NCBI GenBank assembly: GCA_020630615.1
Contig: JAHDBA010000004.1
Span: 1-52,071, forward strand
Reading direction: 5' to 3'
DNA: 52,071 nucleotides
From: Myxococcota bacterium
GTDB lineage: Bacteria; Myxococcota; UBA727; JAHDBA01
Below, in pieces: positions 9,810 through 19,500 of the stretch; the first letter of the stretch is position 1; each line of letters starts with the position of its first letter. The notes beneath the pieces were generated by a model. It was not told the origin of the DNA, did no database searches, and saw only the letters and a list, made by a program, of their open reading frames with translations. The translations under genes and the position numbers were made by a program.

Positions 9810-9835
9810 AACCCAGCAACTATGCTGGGTTTTTT
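9810..9835 (+). terminator. Rho-independent terminator after pspA
   Basis: A perfect stem of nine pairs (AACCCAGCA with TGCTGGGTT), a four-base loop (ACTA) and a run of T residues directly after it, 39 bases past the pspA stop. It ends the plus-strand run 7507-9770. There is no T run in the other direction, so it does not serve the convergent nucleotidase genes. Confidence 0.88.
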
Positions 9836-9851
9836 GCCCTGGTACGCAGGT

Positions 9852-10793
9852 TTACACCGAAACAAAACTCTTAGAACTCCGCTTGAGCGCAACGCCCTCG
9901 CGTGTCGATGGACGCAGTGTCGACATTCCAACCACAAGACCCGAGTGACCTGCGTGCATGACCGCGCTTGCCCAGCCCCCCGGGCCCAGCACCCTTTCAG
10001 GTTGTTCCATGAAGGTATGGGTGTGGCCACCTAGAACATAGTCGATACCACGGACATCGCGCGTCAGTTCGATATCGCTCACTTCGCCCATATGGCCCTT
10101 GATCCCAAGATGCGACATGCACACCACCAAATCAACATTGGCCTGACGCAAAAGCGATACCTGCTCACGAGCTGTCTCGCGAGGGTCGAGGTAGCGAACT
10201 CCTTTGTGTAAACGTGGGGTCACAAGACCCTGGAAGGCAATCCCAAGGCCGAAGACTCCAACACGCAGTCCTTTGACATCAAATATTTTGGAAGCTTCGA
10301 TCGAATTAACGAGAGGCGAACTTTCATCGCAAGTGTAGTTTGCCACAATTGCAGGTGGCGCCTGCTCGTGTCGAAGGTTGGATACCAGCTGCTCGCTGCC
10401 CGCATCAAAATCGTGATTGCCCAAAACGAAAGCGTCGTAGCCCATTCGACCCATCAACTCCAAATCGACTGCGCCTTTGTAGGTATTGAACCATGGTGTC
10501 CCCTGAAAGACATCGCCCGCATCGAGCGCAAGAACCCGATCATGAACGTTGCGCACTCTCTCAAATAAAGCTGCACGTCGTGCGACCCCCCCCCTACCTT
10601 TGTGTGGGCCATTTTCAAAAGGCATGATCCGTGAATGCGTGTCATTGGTATGAAGGATGACAACTTCACCGTGACGCGAAGCATCTCTTGCACAGGTGCT
10701 CTGCGAGTACCCAAGAGCTGCGCTCGCGAGACTCGCGCCGCCCAATGTGCCAGCAGATATTGATGCCGATGTTATGAACGATCTTCGTTTCAT
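9852..10793 (-). CDS. Tat-exported metallophosphoesterase, 5'-nucleotidase N-terminal domain
   Basis: Catalytic half of a UshA-type 5'-nucleotidase. The N-terminus has a twin-arginine export signal (MKRRSFITSASISAGTLGG). The dinuclear metal motifs are all present: HTNDTHSR, LDAGDVFQG, LGNHDFDAG, CMSHLGIKG and GGHTHTF. At 313 residues it contains only the phosphoesterase domain; the substrate-binding C-terminal domain is encoded by the gene just upstream, which overlaps it by four bases (ATGA). It should act in the periplasm, releasing phosphate from nucleotides or related phosphoesters. The substrate cannot be read from the sequence. Confidence 0.88.
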   Translation of the reverse strand: MKRRSFITSASISAGTLGGASLASAALGYSQSTCARDASRHGEVVILHTNDTHSRIMPFENGPHKGRGGVARRAALFERVRNVHDRVLALDAGDVFQGTPWFNTYKGAVDLELMGRMGYDAFVLGNHDFDAGSEQLVSNLRHEQAPPAIVANYTCDESSPLVNSIEASKIFDVKGLRVGVFGLGIAFQGLVTPRLHKGVRYLDPRETAREQVSLLRQANVDLVVCMSHLGIKGHMGEVSDIELTRDVRGIDYVLGGHTHTFMEQPERVLGPGGWASAVMHAGHSGLVVGMSTLRPSTREGVALKRSSKSFVSV

Positions 10794-11692
10794 GATTCTC
10801 CCCGTTCAGAAGACTCTTTCGTGGTAGTGGCAATGAAAAAATCATCGGAAAGCTTTGGCGTCACCGCCTCCCCCAACCTCTTTTTATCTTCAAAGTCCGC
10901 GATAAAAATGTCACGAATGTATGTTCCAGTATTCACCACGTTCTGCGCCTTTGAAAAATCGAACCCTCCGCCTCCATCCAAAAGATAGTTCGTCGTGCAC
11001 ACCTGATAGGGTTGGTCGTCGACAAGCTCTGACCCGCGAATCTTGAATACGGCCTCTTGTTCAAGGCTTTCTGCATGAGTTTCGACGCCCGACACCGGTT
11101 CATGCTTACGCCATGCTCTTGCCAGCGCCTTCTTCACCTCGGCTCCACTCACGCGAAAGGTGACCAAAGTATTGTCAAAAGGCATCAGTTCCATGACCAT
11201 GCCCGCACTGATTGGCCCAGCGTCAAGTGCCCGCCGAAGCCCACCGTTGTTCGTGATGCAAAGATCAAGGGGGCTTGCCGTCACGGTGTTCGCAAATGCA
11301 TGCATCGTTTCAACAGCCCAGCGGCCCATAAGCGATTGCGCCTGGTCGCGATCGGGTTGGGGCAAGTCTACCGCAAGTGTACCAATCACTCGATTGGCCT
11401 GCGCCTCCACTTCTGCTTTTAAAGGTTCAATATGTGCAAGCAAACGTGTTGACTCTGCGGACTCTGCGTTAATTTCAAGAGGGCCACCCTCAACTGCCCA
11501 GAGTGTTGTCATGCTCTCGCGATGATGATGTGTATCGAGACCGTGGCGCTTGGACGGACACCCACAAAAAAGAAGTGTACCAAGAAGAGTCCAGCTCAGA
11601 AGGCTTGCCTGCAAGTTCACCGGTCGCAACAGAGTCTGCCTGGAGCGAAAAGAGCTGGAAAGAATCTTGAACTTCGTTTGAAATCGACGCAT
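10790..11692 (-). CDS. 5'-nucleotidase C-terminal domain lipoprotein
   Basis: Substrate-binding half of a 5'-nucleotidase (5_nucleotid_C family), without the metal-binding phosphoesterase domain. Family motifs are LCITNNGGLRRAL, ISAGMVMELMPFDNTLV, YLLDGGGGFDF and NVVNTGTYIRD. The N-terminus contains a hydrophobic stretch ending in LLFCGCPSK, compatible with a lipoprotein signal although the lipobox is imperfect. Its stop overlaps the start of the Tat-exported phosphoesterase by four bases, so the two halves are translationally coupled. The same split gene pair is known in Bacteroidetes, which supports a two-subunit enzyme. An annotator might call it 5'-nucleotidase/ushA; it is only half of one. 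Confidence 0.85.
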   Translation of the reverse strand: MRRFQTKFKILSSSFRSRQTLLRPVNLQASLLSWTLLGTLLFCGCPSKRHGLDTHHHRESMTTLWAVEGGPLEINAESAESTRLLAHIEPLKAEVEAQANRVIGTLAVDLPQPDRDQAQSLMGRWAVETMHAFANTVTASPLDLCITNNGGLRRALDAGPISAGMVMELMPFDNTLVTFRVSGAEVKKALARAWRKHEPVSGVETHAESLEQEAVFKIRGSELVDDQPYQVCTTNYLLDGGGGFDFSKAQNVVNTGTYIRDIFIADFEDKKRLGEAVTPKLSDDFFIATTTKESSERGES

Positions 11693-11751
11693 GCTCTAAC
11701 CTAACATGAGCAAGCGCGAAAACGATGACTAAAAACAACGAAGGCATTACT

Positions 11752-13173
11752 ATGACGCAGCACTTCAACTCGCCCCTTCTCTCGCCGGAACTTGCGAACG
11801 ATTTAATAAAGAAGGCTAAAGCTCGCGGAGCAGACTTCGTGGACATCTTTGTTCAAAAACGGCGTTCGTTCTCGGTGTCTCTCGAGGATGGTGATGTTCG
11901 CGGTGCATCGACCGGTTCGCTCTTTGGTCTCGGCATTCGTGCGCTCAAAGGCGCTGCTACCGCGTATGCCCACTCGGATGACCTCTCTGTGGAGGCATTG
12001 ATGGCCTGCGCAGATACGGTCTCGCATGTTGCCACGAAGGGTTCTGACGTTGAAGGCATAAGCTCGTGGGATGAACGGGCCTTGCCTGCGATCGCGAAGG
12101 CTTCTCGAGCGCCTCGCAACAGCGCCTTCGATGAACGCGTCGCATTGCTGCAGAGTGCCTACCGGAGTATCGATGGACGTGAACCGGACGTGAATAAGAT
12201 TTTTGGGAGCTACGCGGATGTTGATGAGGACATTGTGATCGTGAACTCCGAAGGCCTGTGGGTCGAAGACACGCGTTGCTTGTGCCGCTTAAACGTGTCG
12301 GTGTTGCTGGATGACAATGGCGAAACTCGTGTTGGCAGTTTTGGTGGCGGAAATCGCGAAGGACTTTCAGTTTTTTCAAGGGGGCTCGCGCCACAAGCGA
12401 TTGCAGAGGAGGCGCTGCGTATGGCGAAAGCCCAAGTCGGTGCCGTCGCGGCACCCACGGGTGAGCAAAATGTTGTGCTCGCGCCAGGCTGGTCGGGTGT
12501 GCTTTTGCATGAAGCTGTCGGGCACGGACTTGAAGCCGATTTTATCCGAAAAAAGACGAGTCTGTTTACGGACCGCTTGGGTGAAAAGGTCGCATCCGAT
12601 CTTGTCACCGTGATTGATGACGGAACGATTGAAAACAGTCGCGGCAGCCTGAATGTTGACGATGAAGGCACCCTGACGCAGCGAAATGTCTTGATCGAGA
12701 ATGGGATCCTCAAAGGATATATGTCCGATCGGCTCAATGCTGGACTTATGGGGATCGCCCCGAGCGGCAATGGAAGACGGCAAAGCTTTCGCCACGCCCC
12801 TCTCCCTCGCATGACGAACACCTTTCTCGCGTCTGGCGATTCTACACCCGAAGAAATTCTGAACAGTGTCGAGGATGGAATCTACTGTCGTGCTTTCGGT
12901 GGCGGTCAGGTTGACATCTCAAATGGAAACTTCGTCTTTGAAGTTCGGGAGGGCTACAGAATTCGCAAGGGGGAAATCGCGGAGCCCATCAAAGGGGCGA
13001 CCCTGGTTGGTAGCGGTGTCGAGACGATGTCAAAAGTAAGCGCAGTTGGGAACGACTCGAAACTTGATTCAGGCATTGGCACTTGCGGTAAAGATGGTCA
13101 AAGCGTCCCTGTCAATGTGGGGCTGCCAACACTTCGTATCGATGGAGTAACAGTGGGCGGCACTGGCACATAA
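11752..13173 (+). CDS. tldD: Metalloprotease TldD
   Basis: Catalytic subunit of the TldD/TldE zinc protease, which degrades unfolded peptides and matures modified peptides in other bacteria. The active site HEAVGHGLEADF (HExxH at residue 253) is intact. Other family blocks are EDGDVRGASTGSLFGLG, NSRGSLNVDDEGT and GIGTCGKDGQSVPVNVG. The ATG at 11752 is preferred over one nine codons upstream because GAAGG lies seven bases before it and the protein then has the usual length (473 residues). The partner gene follows on the same strand after 122 bases. Confidence 0.95.
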   Translation: MTQHFNSPLLSPELANDLIKKAKARGADFVDIFVQKRRSFSVSLEDGDVRGASTGSLFGLGIRALKGAATAYAHSDDLSVEALMACADTVSHVATKGSDVEGISSWDERALPAIAKASRAPRNSAFDERVALLQSAYRSIDGREPDVNKIFGSYADVDEDIVIVNSEGLWVEDTRCLCRLNVSVLLDDNGETRVGSFGGGNREGLSVFSRGLAPQAIAEEALRMAKAQVGAVAAPTGEQNVVLAPGWSGVLLHEAVGHGLEADFIRKKTSLFTDRLGEKVASDLVTVIDDGTIENSRGSLNVDDEGTLTQRNVLIENGILKGYMSDRLNAGLMGIAPSGNGRRQSFRHAPLPRMTNTFLASGDSTPEEILNSVEDGIYCRAFGGGQVDISNGNFVFEVREGYRIRKGEIAEPIKGATLVGSGVETMSKVSAVGNDSKLDSGIGTCGKDGQSVPVNVGLPTLRIDGVTVGGTGT

Positions 13174-13295
13174 ACCCTAAAACGTCATTTGCACGATCGT
13201 GTCTTCACTGCGTCAACTTTTCATCACAACGTCTGCACAGCATCACTCCAGTTCAAGCGCACTAACAAGCAAAGCGCCAGCATAAGGGAACCTCA

Positions 13296-14705
13296 ATGAA
13301 CAACACACAAGTTAAATTCAGTCTTGAAAAGGAAAGCTCCTGGGCACAAAACTTAACTTTGCAGCTTTTGGACGTTGCAAAGTCTCTGGGTATCGAAGAC
13401 GTCGACTGCACGGCCGGGACAGGCTCTTCGCTTAGCGTGAGTGTCCTCGATGGAGAGTCCGAAGACCTTTCACGGTCAGCCTACCGTTCAGCTGGAGTCC
13501 GAGTGATTTCCGAGGGGCGTCTTGGGTTTGCAACTTCAGCGCAAGCGCCCTCGTCGAGAGAAGAATGTGAAGAACTTGTTCGCAATGCTCTAGCCATGAC
13601 CGCGTATGCGAGCCCTTCAGAATACAATGTGATTCCAGACACCAATGTCGCGGACATCAATGCCGTTGAATCGATCAACACGAGGCTCAATCTTTTTGAC
13701 CCCGAGCTCCTCGAGCTTGACACCGAATGGTATCTTCACAAGGCTCTTGAACTTGAAAAAGTGATTCAATCGCGTGAAGGTATTTCAGCAGTGCGAGGCT
13801 GTGGAGGTGGTGGTGGCACTGGCGTTTTTGCGCTTGCGTCCAGCAATGGTTTTTCGGGTGTCACCTACTCAACATCGCTTTCACTCCATGGTACTGGGAT
13901 CGTGAACGACGCGGATGGAAAGAAACAACGTGGTTCGTGGTACGACGTGAAACGTCACCTGAACGCGATTGAGACTGTCGAGTCGATCGGTCAGCAAGCG
14001 GCAGACCGAGCCTTAGCAAAAGTAGGTGCCCGCAAAGTTGCGAGCGGCAACTTCCCTGTTCTCTTTGACCCGCAAATGGCCAAAGGTTTTATTGGGTCGA
14101 TGGTGGGCGCCCTCGACGGAGAATCAAAAGCCCAGGGTGCAACCTTTCTGGGCAAGTCTGAGGGAGAATCTGTTTTTGCGAAAGGTTACGAGATTTGTGA
14201 TGATCCATTCGTTGAAAAGGGTTCTGGGAGTACCCCCTTCGACGGGGAAGGCTTAAAGGTCGAGCGACGCGTTTTGTTTGATCGAGAGGGTCACATCCAA
14301 CATTGGTTGACCGACGGACGAAGCGCAAAACGATTGGGTGTTCAACCGGGTGGGAACGCGGATCGCGGTGCGAGTTCGATGCCGGGTGCAGGAATTACTA
14401 ATATTACATTGAGCGGTGGACGTGGTTCGCTTGAAGATTTCATCAAAGAAACATCGAGAGGCTTGCTCGTCACCAGTATGATGGGCAGCAGCCCGGATGG
14501 AATTACGGGCGAGTACAGTCGCGGTGCATCGGGTTTTTGGATCGAAGATGGTGAGATTGCCTTCCCGGTTGAGGGCGTCACGGTTGCGGGTCAAATGATT
14601 GAAATGGCGACCTCTCTTGATCGGGTCGGGGATGATTACGACACGCGTTCGGCGATCATTGCGCCAAGCCTGCGCTTTGAAGAAATGAGTGTTTCCGGTG
14701 AATAA
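13296..14705 (+). CDS. tldE: TldE/PmbA family protein, partner of TldD
   Basis: Non-catalytic partner of TldD; in studied bacteria the two form a heterodimer with a closed proteolytic chamber. The 469 residues show the family pattern: EDVDCTAGTGSSLSVSVLDG near the N-terminus, GSSPDGITGEYSRGASGFWI and EIAFPVEGVTVAGQMIEM near the C-terminus. The HExxH motif of TldD is absent, as expected. A good ribosome-binding site (AAGGGAACC) precedes the ATG. The 122-base gap from tldD holds a ten-base palindrome (CACGATCGTG) but no clear terminator, so joint transcription is likely. Confidence 0.93.
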   Translation: MNNTQVKFSLEKESSWAQNLTLQLLDVAKSLGIEDVDCTAGTGSSLSVSVLDGESEDLSRSAYRSAGVRVISEGRLGFATSAQAPSSREECEELVRNALAMTAYASPSEYNVIPDTNVADINAVESINTRLNLFDPELLELDTEWYLHKALELEKVIQSREGISAVRGCGGGGGTGVFALASSNGFSGVTYSTSLSLHGTGIVNDADGKKQRGSWYDVKRHLNAIETVESIGQQAADRALAKVGARKVASGNFPVLFDPQMAKGFIGSMVGALDGESKAQGATFLGKSEGESVFAKGYEICDDPFVEKGSGSTPFDGEGLKVERRVLFDREGHIQHWLTDGRSAKRLGVQPGGNADRGASSMPGAGITNITLSGGRGSLEDFIKETSRGLLVTSMMGSSPDGITGEYSRGASGFWIEDGEIAFPVEGVTVAGQMIEMATSLDRVGDDYDTRSAIIAPSLRFEEMSVSGE

Positions 14706-14776
14706 AGGGTAGAACCGATGTTTTGTAAGGGCGTGGTGCGTCGCTTCAAAAGTGCCAGTGCGGCGAGGAGCGTGGG

Positions 14777-15751
14777 CTAGATTAACCAGGCAGCAAAGCG
14801 AGGCCCATTTTCGTTACGTTTGAGATTTGCCTCCTGCATTTGCGCGAGCTCTTGAAGTTGCATCGGCATCAGCGGCACACACCACCGACGGGCAAGCGTC
14901 CCTTTCGACAGTTGTTGAATTGCTTCAAGGGAAGAACGTAGTGAGGCATCCGCAGCAGCACTGTCTTGTCTTCGAAGCGCACCCTTTTCACGTAGTGCTG
15001 GAAAGGCGCGTGCCCCCCGCGAGAAACACAGGGCTGCACCGGGAGCAGCCCGGTGAGCAGTGGACCATAACGAGTTCGCCTGCACCGGACTGATGCCTCC
15101 TGGCAGACAGTCATCAAAGGGACAGAAAAATGAATTTACACCGGCCGTCAAAAGTGATGTGAACCACTGCGCTACGCACTCCAAAAACTCGGTCGTGGTG
15201 TTCGATGCAACGTGTGTGCGAATCGCGCTGTGAAAAAGACCATCGTCATCGAAAGCAAAACTCAATTTCAATCCATACGAAGTGCTGGTGTCGGTAATCG
15301 TAGCGCAGCACAGATCAATCAACTTGGTGAGCTCCCCAAGTTCAACGCGGCGCGGCGTTCTTGCGTCGTGAATTAAAGGATCCTCTTGGCAAGAGATAGG
15401 CTGAATATCGAATGAGGGATCCGCACAACAGCCAGCATGCTCAAGCACGTGTCGGATTTTTCCTTGATGGTGAAAGTCGATGAAAGCATCGATCAAGCTT
15501 AAGGGGGTGTCGGTGTCTTCCGCCATTAGCCCACCCACAAAGTGCCTTATGCTCTCAACCGGCTCAGCCAAGCTTTGGGCTACTGTTGGAACGTGCATGC
15601 GCCGACGGGCTGCGGCGTTGAGCGCACAAGGAATCACAATCTCAGACACAAGATTTTCTTCAGCCAGCACCCTACTCAAAACTTGAAATTCATGAGTTCT
15701 TAAAGCGGTATCTCCGGAGAAACGAATCGGAAGCTTCAATGACGATTTCAC
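14777..15751 (-). CDS. Hypothetical Cys-rich cytoplasmic protein, 324 aa
   Basis: Unknown function. No signal peptide and no membrane segment. It contains about twelve cysteines, several in pairs or close sets: HAGCCADPS, LIDLCCATITD and SFFCPFDDCLPGG. The C-terminus is helical and basic (SSLEAIQQLSKGTLARRW). The ATG lies three bases after the stop of the TlpA-like gene, so the two are surely co-transcribed. A cytoplasmic Cys-rich protein tied to a membrane thiol-redox protein hints at metal or redox chemistry, but that is inference only. No CxxC or radical-SAM CxxxCxxC cluster is seen. Confidence 0.7.
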   Translation of the reverse strand: MKSSLKLPIRFSGDTALRTHEFQVLSRVLAEENLVSEIVIPCALNAAARRRMHVPTVAQSLAEPVESIRHFVGGLMAEDTDTPLSLIDAFIDFHHQGKIRHVLEHAGCCADPSFDIQPISCQEDPLIHDARTPRRVELGELTKLIDLCCATITDTSTSYGLKLSFAFDDDGLFHSAIRTHVASNTTTEFLECVAQWFTSLLTAGVNSFFCPFDDCLPGGISPVQANSLWSTAHRAAPGAALCFSRGARAFPALREKGALRRQDSAAADASLRSSLEAIQQLSKGTLARRWCVPLMPMQLQELAQMQEANLKRNENGPRFAAWLI

Positions 15752-15754
15752 CTC

Positions 15755-16402
15755 TCACTTCTCCTCATGAAGAGTTGCTTGCGGTGCGGCTAGAATATCT
15801 CCAAGCACATTTTCGAGGACATCCTGATTGACGGCCCCTACCGTTGACCACACGACTTCCCGTTGTGCGTTAAGCACGACGGTTGTTGGTAACGACGTAG
15901 CATTCCAATCGCGAACCATTCTGGGTGCTGCTTTGGTTATCGGGTAGTTGATTTGATAGCGCTTGATGACATCCATAACCTCGCGGTCCGGGCTGTCCAC
16001 ACTGACGCCCACAACAATAGCCTTGTCTCCGTGGGCTTCTTGAAAATGCATCAGTTCTGGAATTTCCTGTAAACAAGGGGGGCACCACGTTGCCCAAAAG
16101 TTTAAGAACAAGACTTTCCCTGGAAACATCGATGCGTCCCAAGTGCGGCCATCGTAGGAGGACATCGAAATCGCCGGTGCATCACCCGACTTCACGGGTG
16201 TTGCTCGGTCAATCATGGTAAAAGCGACTATGCTGGCCACGACAAGGAGCAAGAGCCAACGTATGGCCTCACCCAACTTGGAAGAGGCTGAGGCCTTTTC
16301 GCTTTGGGTCTCACTGGAAGAACTTCCAACTTGCACATCAACTCCGCGTCCCCCCCCCATCGGCTCTGGACTTCGATTTCCATCAATTGGGTTCGTCGAC
16401 AT
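15755..16402 (-). CDS. TlpA/ResA-like membrane-anchored thioredoxin
   Basis: Thiol-disulfide oxidoreductase facing the periplasm. After a 45-residue polar cytoplasmic N-terminus comes one membrane anchor (about residues 48-64, WLLLLVVASIVAFTMI). The thioredoxin domain contains the active site WCPPC (Cys107/Cys110, in LNFWATWCPPCLQEIPEL), the TlpA-type segment VVGVSVDSPDREV, and the cis-proline loop SLPTTVV. The family reduces or oxidises cysteines in exported proteins, for example during cytochrome c maturation; no cytochrome gene is nearby. It heads a two-gene operon with the Cys-rich 324-residue protein. Confidence 0.9.
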   Translation of the reverse strand: MSTNPIDGNRSPEPMGGGRGVDVQVGSSSSETQSEKASASSKLGEAIRWLLLLVVASIVAFTMIDRATPVKSGDAPAISMSSYDGRTWDASMFPGKVLFLNFWATWCPPCLQEIPELMHFQEAHGDKAIVVGVSVDSPDREVMDVIKRYQINYPITKAAPRMVRDWNATSLPTTVVLNAQREVVWSTVGAVNQDVLENVLGDILAAPQATLHEEK

Positions 16403-16513
16403 AGAGTTCCACCTTTTATACAGGTTAGCATGAAGAGCATCCGACGTCGATTTTGACTCATTTTCATCGCTTTCGCGCTTGTCGATCCTGAGCCACTATG
16501 AAAGCTTGAGTCA

Positions 16514-19500
16514 ATGTCGAACGCAGAAGATTTTACCCACCTCCATTTGCACACACAGTACAGTTTTTTGGATGGAGCGATTCGCATGGGTGACTTGGTG
16601 AAACGTGTCGATGAACTCGGGATGAAGCAAGTTGCAGTCACGGATCATGGCAACATGTTCGGAACGGTCGATTTTTACAAACGCGCGAAGTCTGCAGGTG
16701 TGAAACCGATTATTGGCATGGAGGCATACGTCACGAGTGTCGTTGGCAATGTGACCCACAAAGACCGTATCCGGGAGAACTTTCACCTTGTCCTCTTAGC
16801 CGAAAACGACACGGGCTACGACAATCTTCGCAAACTTTCGAGCAAAGCCTTTATCGATGGCAAGTACTATTACCCGCGCCTCGACAAAGATCTTTTGCGC
16901 GAACATCGTGAGGGTATCATTGCGCTAACAGCATGCCTTGGTGGGGAAGTTGGCAAGGCGTGTGCGAAAGATGACCTTGACCGTGCCCGAGATGTCGCTT
17001 CGACCTACAAAGACATCTTTGGACCCGACAACTTTTTTCTTGAGGTTCAACCCAATGGTGTGCCTATTCAAGACAAGGTCAATTCGCACCTGGCACAACT
17101 CGCCCAGGACTTGGGGCTTCGAAACATTGCGACCAACGACTGCCATTATGTCACCCGCAAAGACCATGAAGCGCAAAACATCTTGATGGCGATTCGCCAA
17201 CAGAAAGCCTGGGACGACCCGACGCTACACAAACATGAAACAGACGCATTCTACATTCGCTCTGGCGATGAAATGTTTGACCTCCTTCGCGGCGACTACA
17301 GCGAGGCCTTTGCAAATGCATGCGAGGTGGGCGCGCGTTGCAATGTTAATATTGAGTTGGGAACCTACCATCTCCCAACTTTTCCTTTCCCGAAGACGTA
17401 CAGCGATGAGCCGGACTACTTACGTCACCTCACCACTGAAGGATTAAAGTCTCGCTTTAAAGAAATCCATGCGCGCGGCGAACGCTTCGATGTCGACCAG
17501 TATATGGCGCGCCTCAATACGGAGCTCGATACGATTATCTCAATGGGCTTCGCTGGATACTTCCTCATCGTTCAAGATTTTATCAACTGGGCGAAAGAGC
17601 ATACAATTCGTGTTGGTCCCGGTCGTGGAAGCGGAGCAGGCTCTCTCGTCGCCTATGCATTGCGCATTACAGACCTGGACCCAATTCCCTACAACCTTCT
17701 CTTTGAGCGCTTTCTGAATCCTGAGCGCGTTTCAATGCCCGATTTCGATGTTGACTTTATGCAAGAGCGCCGTGGAGAAGTCATCAACTATGTCGCAGAA
17801 CGTTACGGCCGTGAACGTGTCGGGCAAATTGCAACCTATGCGGCGTTGAACCCCAAGAGTGCGATTAAGGATGTGGCGAGAACATTGGGAGTCGGCTTTT
17901 CGGAAATCAACGAGCTCACCAAGCCCATGCCTCTTCTATTGGACGGCAAAAAACCAGACTTGGACACCGCCCTAACCTTTGCGCCAAAGCTGAAGGCCCT
18001 CTCAGAAGAAAATGAGCGCTATAAACGAATCATCAATGTTGCCCGAACGCTTGAGGGACTTTACCGTCAGGCGGGCATGCATGCGGGTGGAATCGTTATT
18101 GGGGAGAAGCCACTTGTCGATTATGTCCCACTCTTCAGCGGCAAAGAGGGCGAACTCATCACGCAGTTTGACAAGGACAAAGTTGAAGATGCCGGCCTTG
18201 TGAAGTTTGACTTCCTGGGTCTTAAAACACTGGACGTCATTTCTTTTGCTCAAAAACTCGTAAACGAGCGTGTTGCGCGTGAAAATGAAAGCTATGCGAA
18301 CGGCAGCCTTAACGAAAATGAGTTCGCCAAGATTCAGGAAAAGCATCCGCACCATGAAGTGGAGGATGCTATCAATCCGGAACGCATGGACTCAACACCT
18401 CGAGCGCCAAGCCTCGGCGCGACATCACTCTTGGATGTTGACCTTTTGCGACCCGATCACCCGAAGGTCTATAAGCTCATTGCGTCGGGAGACACGCTAG
18501 GGGTATTTCAGGTTGAGAGTCAGGGCTTTCGTGAAATGTGCCAAAAGCTTAAGCCCGACTGCTTCGAAGATATCATTGCTGCGGTTGCACTTTACCGACC
18601 GGGACCGATGCAGGCAGGAATGGTCGATGATTTTATCGACCGTAAACACGGGCGCCAAAAAGTTGTGTACCCCCATGAACTTCTAGAGGAAATTCTTGCG
18701 CCGACCTATGGCACTTTTGTCTACCAGGAACAAATCATGCAGTCGGCGCAAATACTCGCGGGCTACACCCTTGGTGGCGCTGATATTCTTCGCCGTGCAA
18801 TGGGTAAAAAGAAATTTGATGTGATGCAGCAACAAAAGAAAGTGTTCTGTGATGGTGCAGCAGCGAAAGGTATTGCCAAAGAAGTTGCCTCGGGCATTTT
18901 TGACACCATCGAGAAGTTTGCGGGCTATGGTTTCAACAAAAGCCATTCGGCAGCGTATGCGCTCATTACATATCAAACCGCATATCTGAAATGCTTTTAC
19001 CCCGTGGAGTTCATGGCTGCACTTTTGTCGACGGAGGCAGGGTCTACAGACAATGTGGTGAAATACATTCACGAGGCACGCACCCATGGAATAGAAGTGC
19101 TTCCGCCTGACGTGAATATTTCGAAACGGCGCTTTACTGTTGACTACCGAGTGTCGCCCGAGTTGCAAGCAAGGCGAAAGTTCAGAGACACGCGTTACGG
19201 AATGGTCCGTTTTGGGTTGGATGCAATCAAAGGCCTGGGCGATAGCGTTCTCGAATCGATTACGAGCGAGCGCGATGAGGCAGGAGATTTCAGCTCCCTT
19301 TTTGATTTGGCAAAGCGGATGGCAAGCCACCGTTTGAACAAGAAAGGTTTTGAAGCCTTAATCAAATCGGGGTGCCTCGACGGATTTGGGCAAACCCGTT
19401 CGGTGCTCTTCATGACGATGCCAAAAGCCTTGGAGCTTGGCCAACGTGCAAAAAAAGAAGCGGAATCCGGACAAACAAGTCTATTTGGGGCGCTCGCAGC

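Noticed and set aside
9323..10030. Minus-strand open frame across the end of pspA and the terminator
   Set aside because: It crosses a strong terminator, overlaps two well-supported genes and has Ser/Ala-rich shadow composition.
12210..12821. Long open frame on the minus strand opposite tldD
   Set aside because: Ser/Pro/Arg-rich translation typical of an antisense shadow; tldD on the other strand has its full active site and family motifs.
18683..19330. Long open frame opposite dnaE
   Set aside because: No family pattern and no ribosome-binding site; lies wholly inside dnaE.
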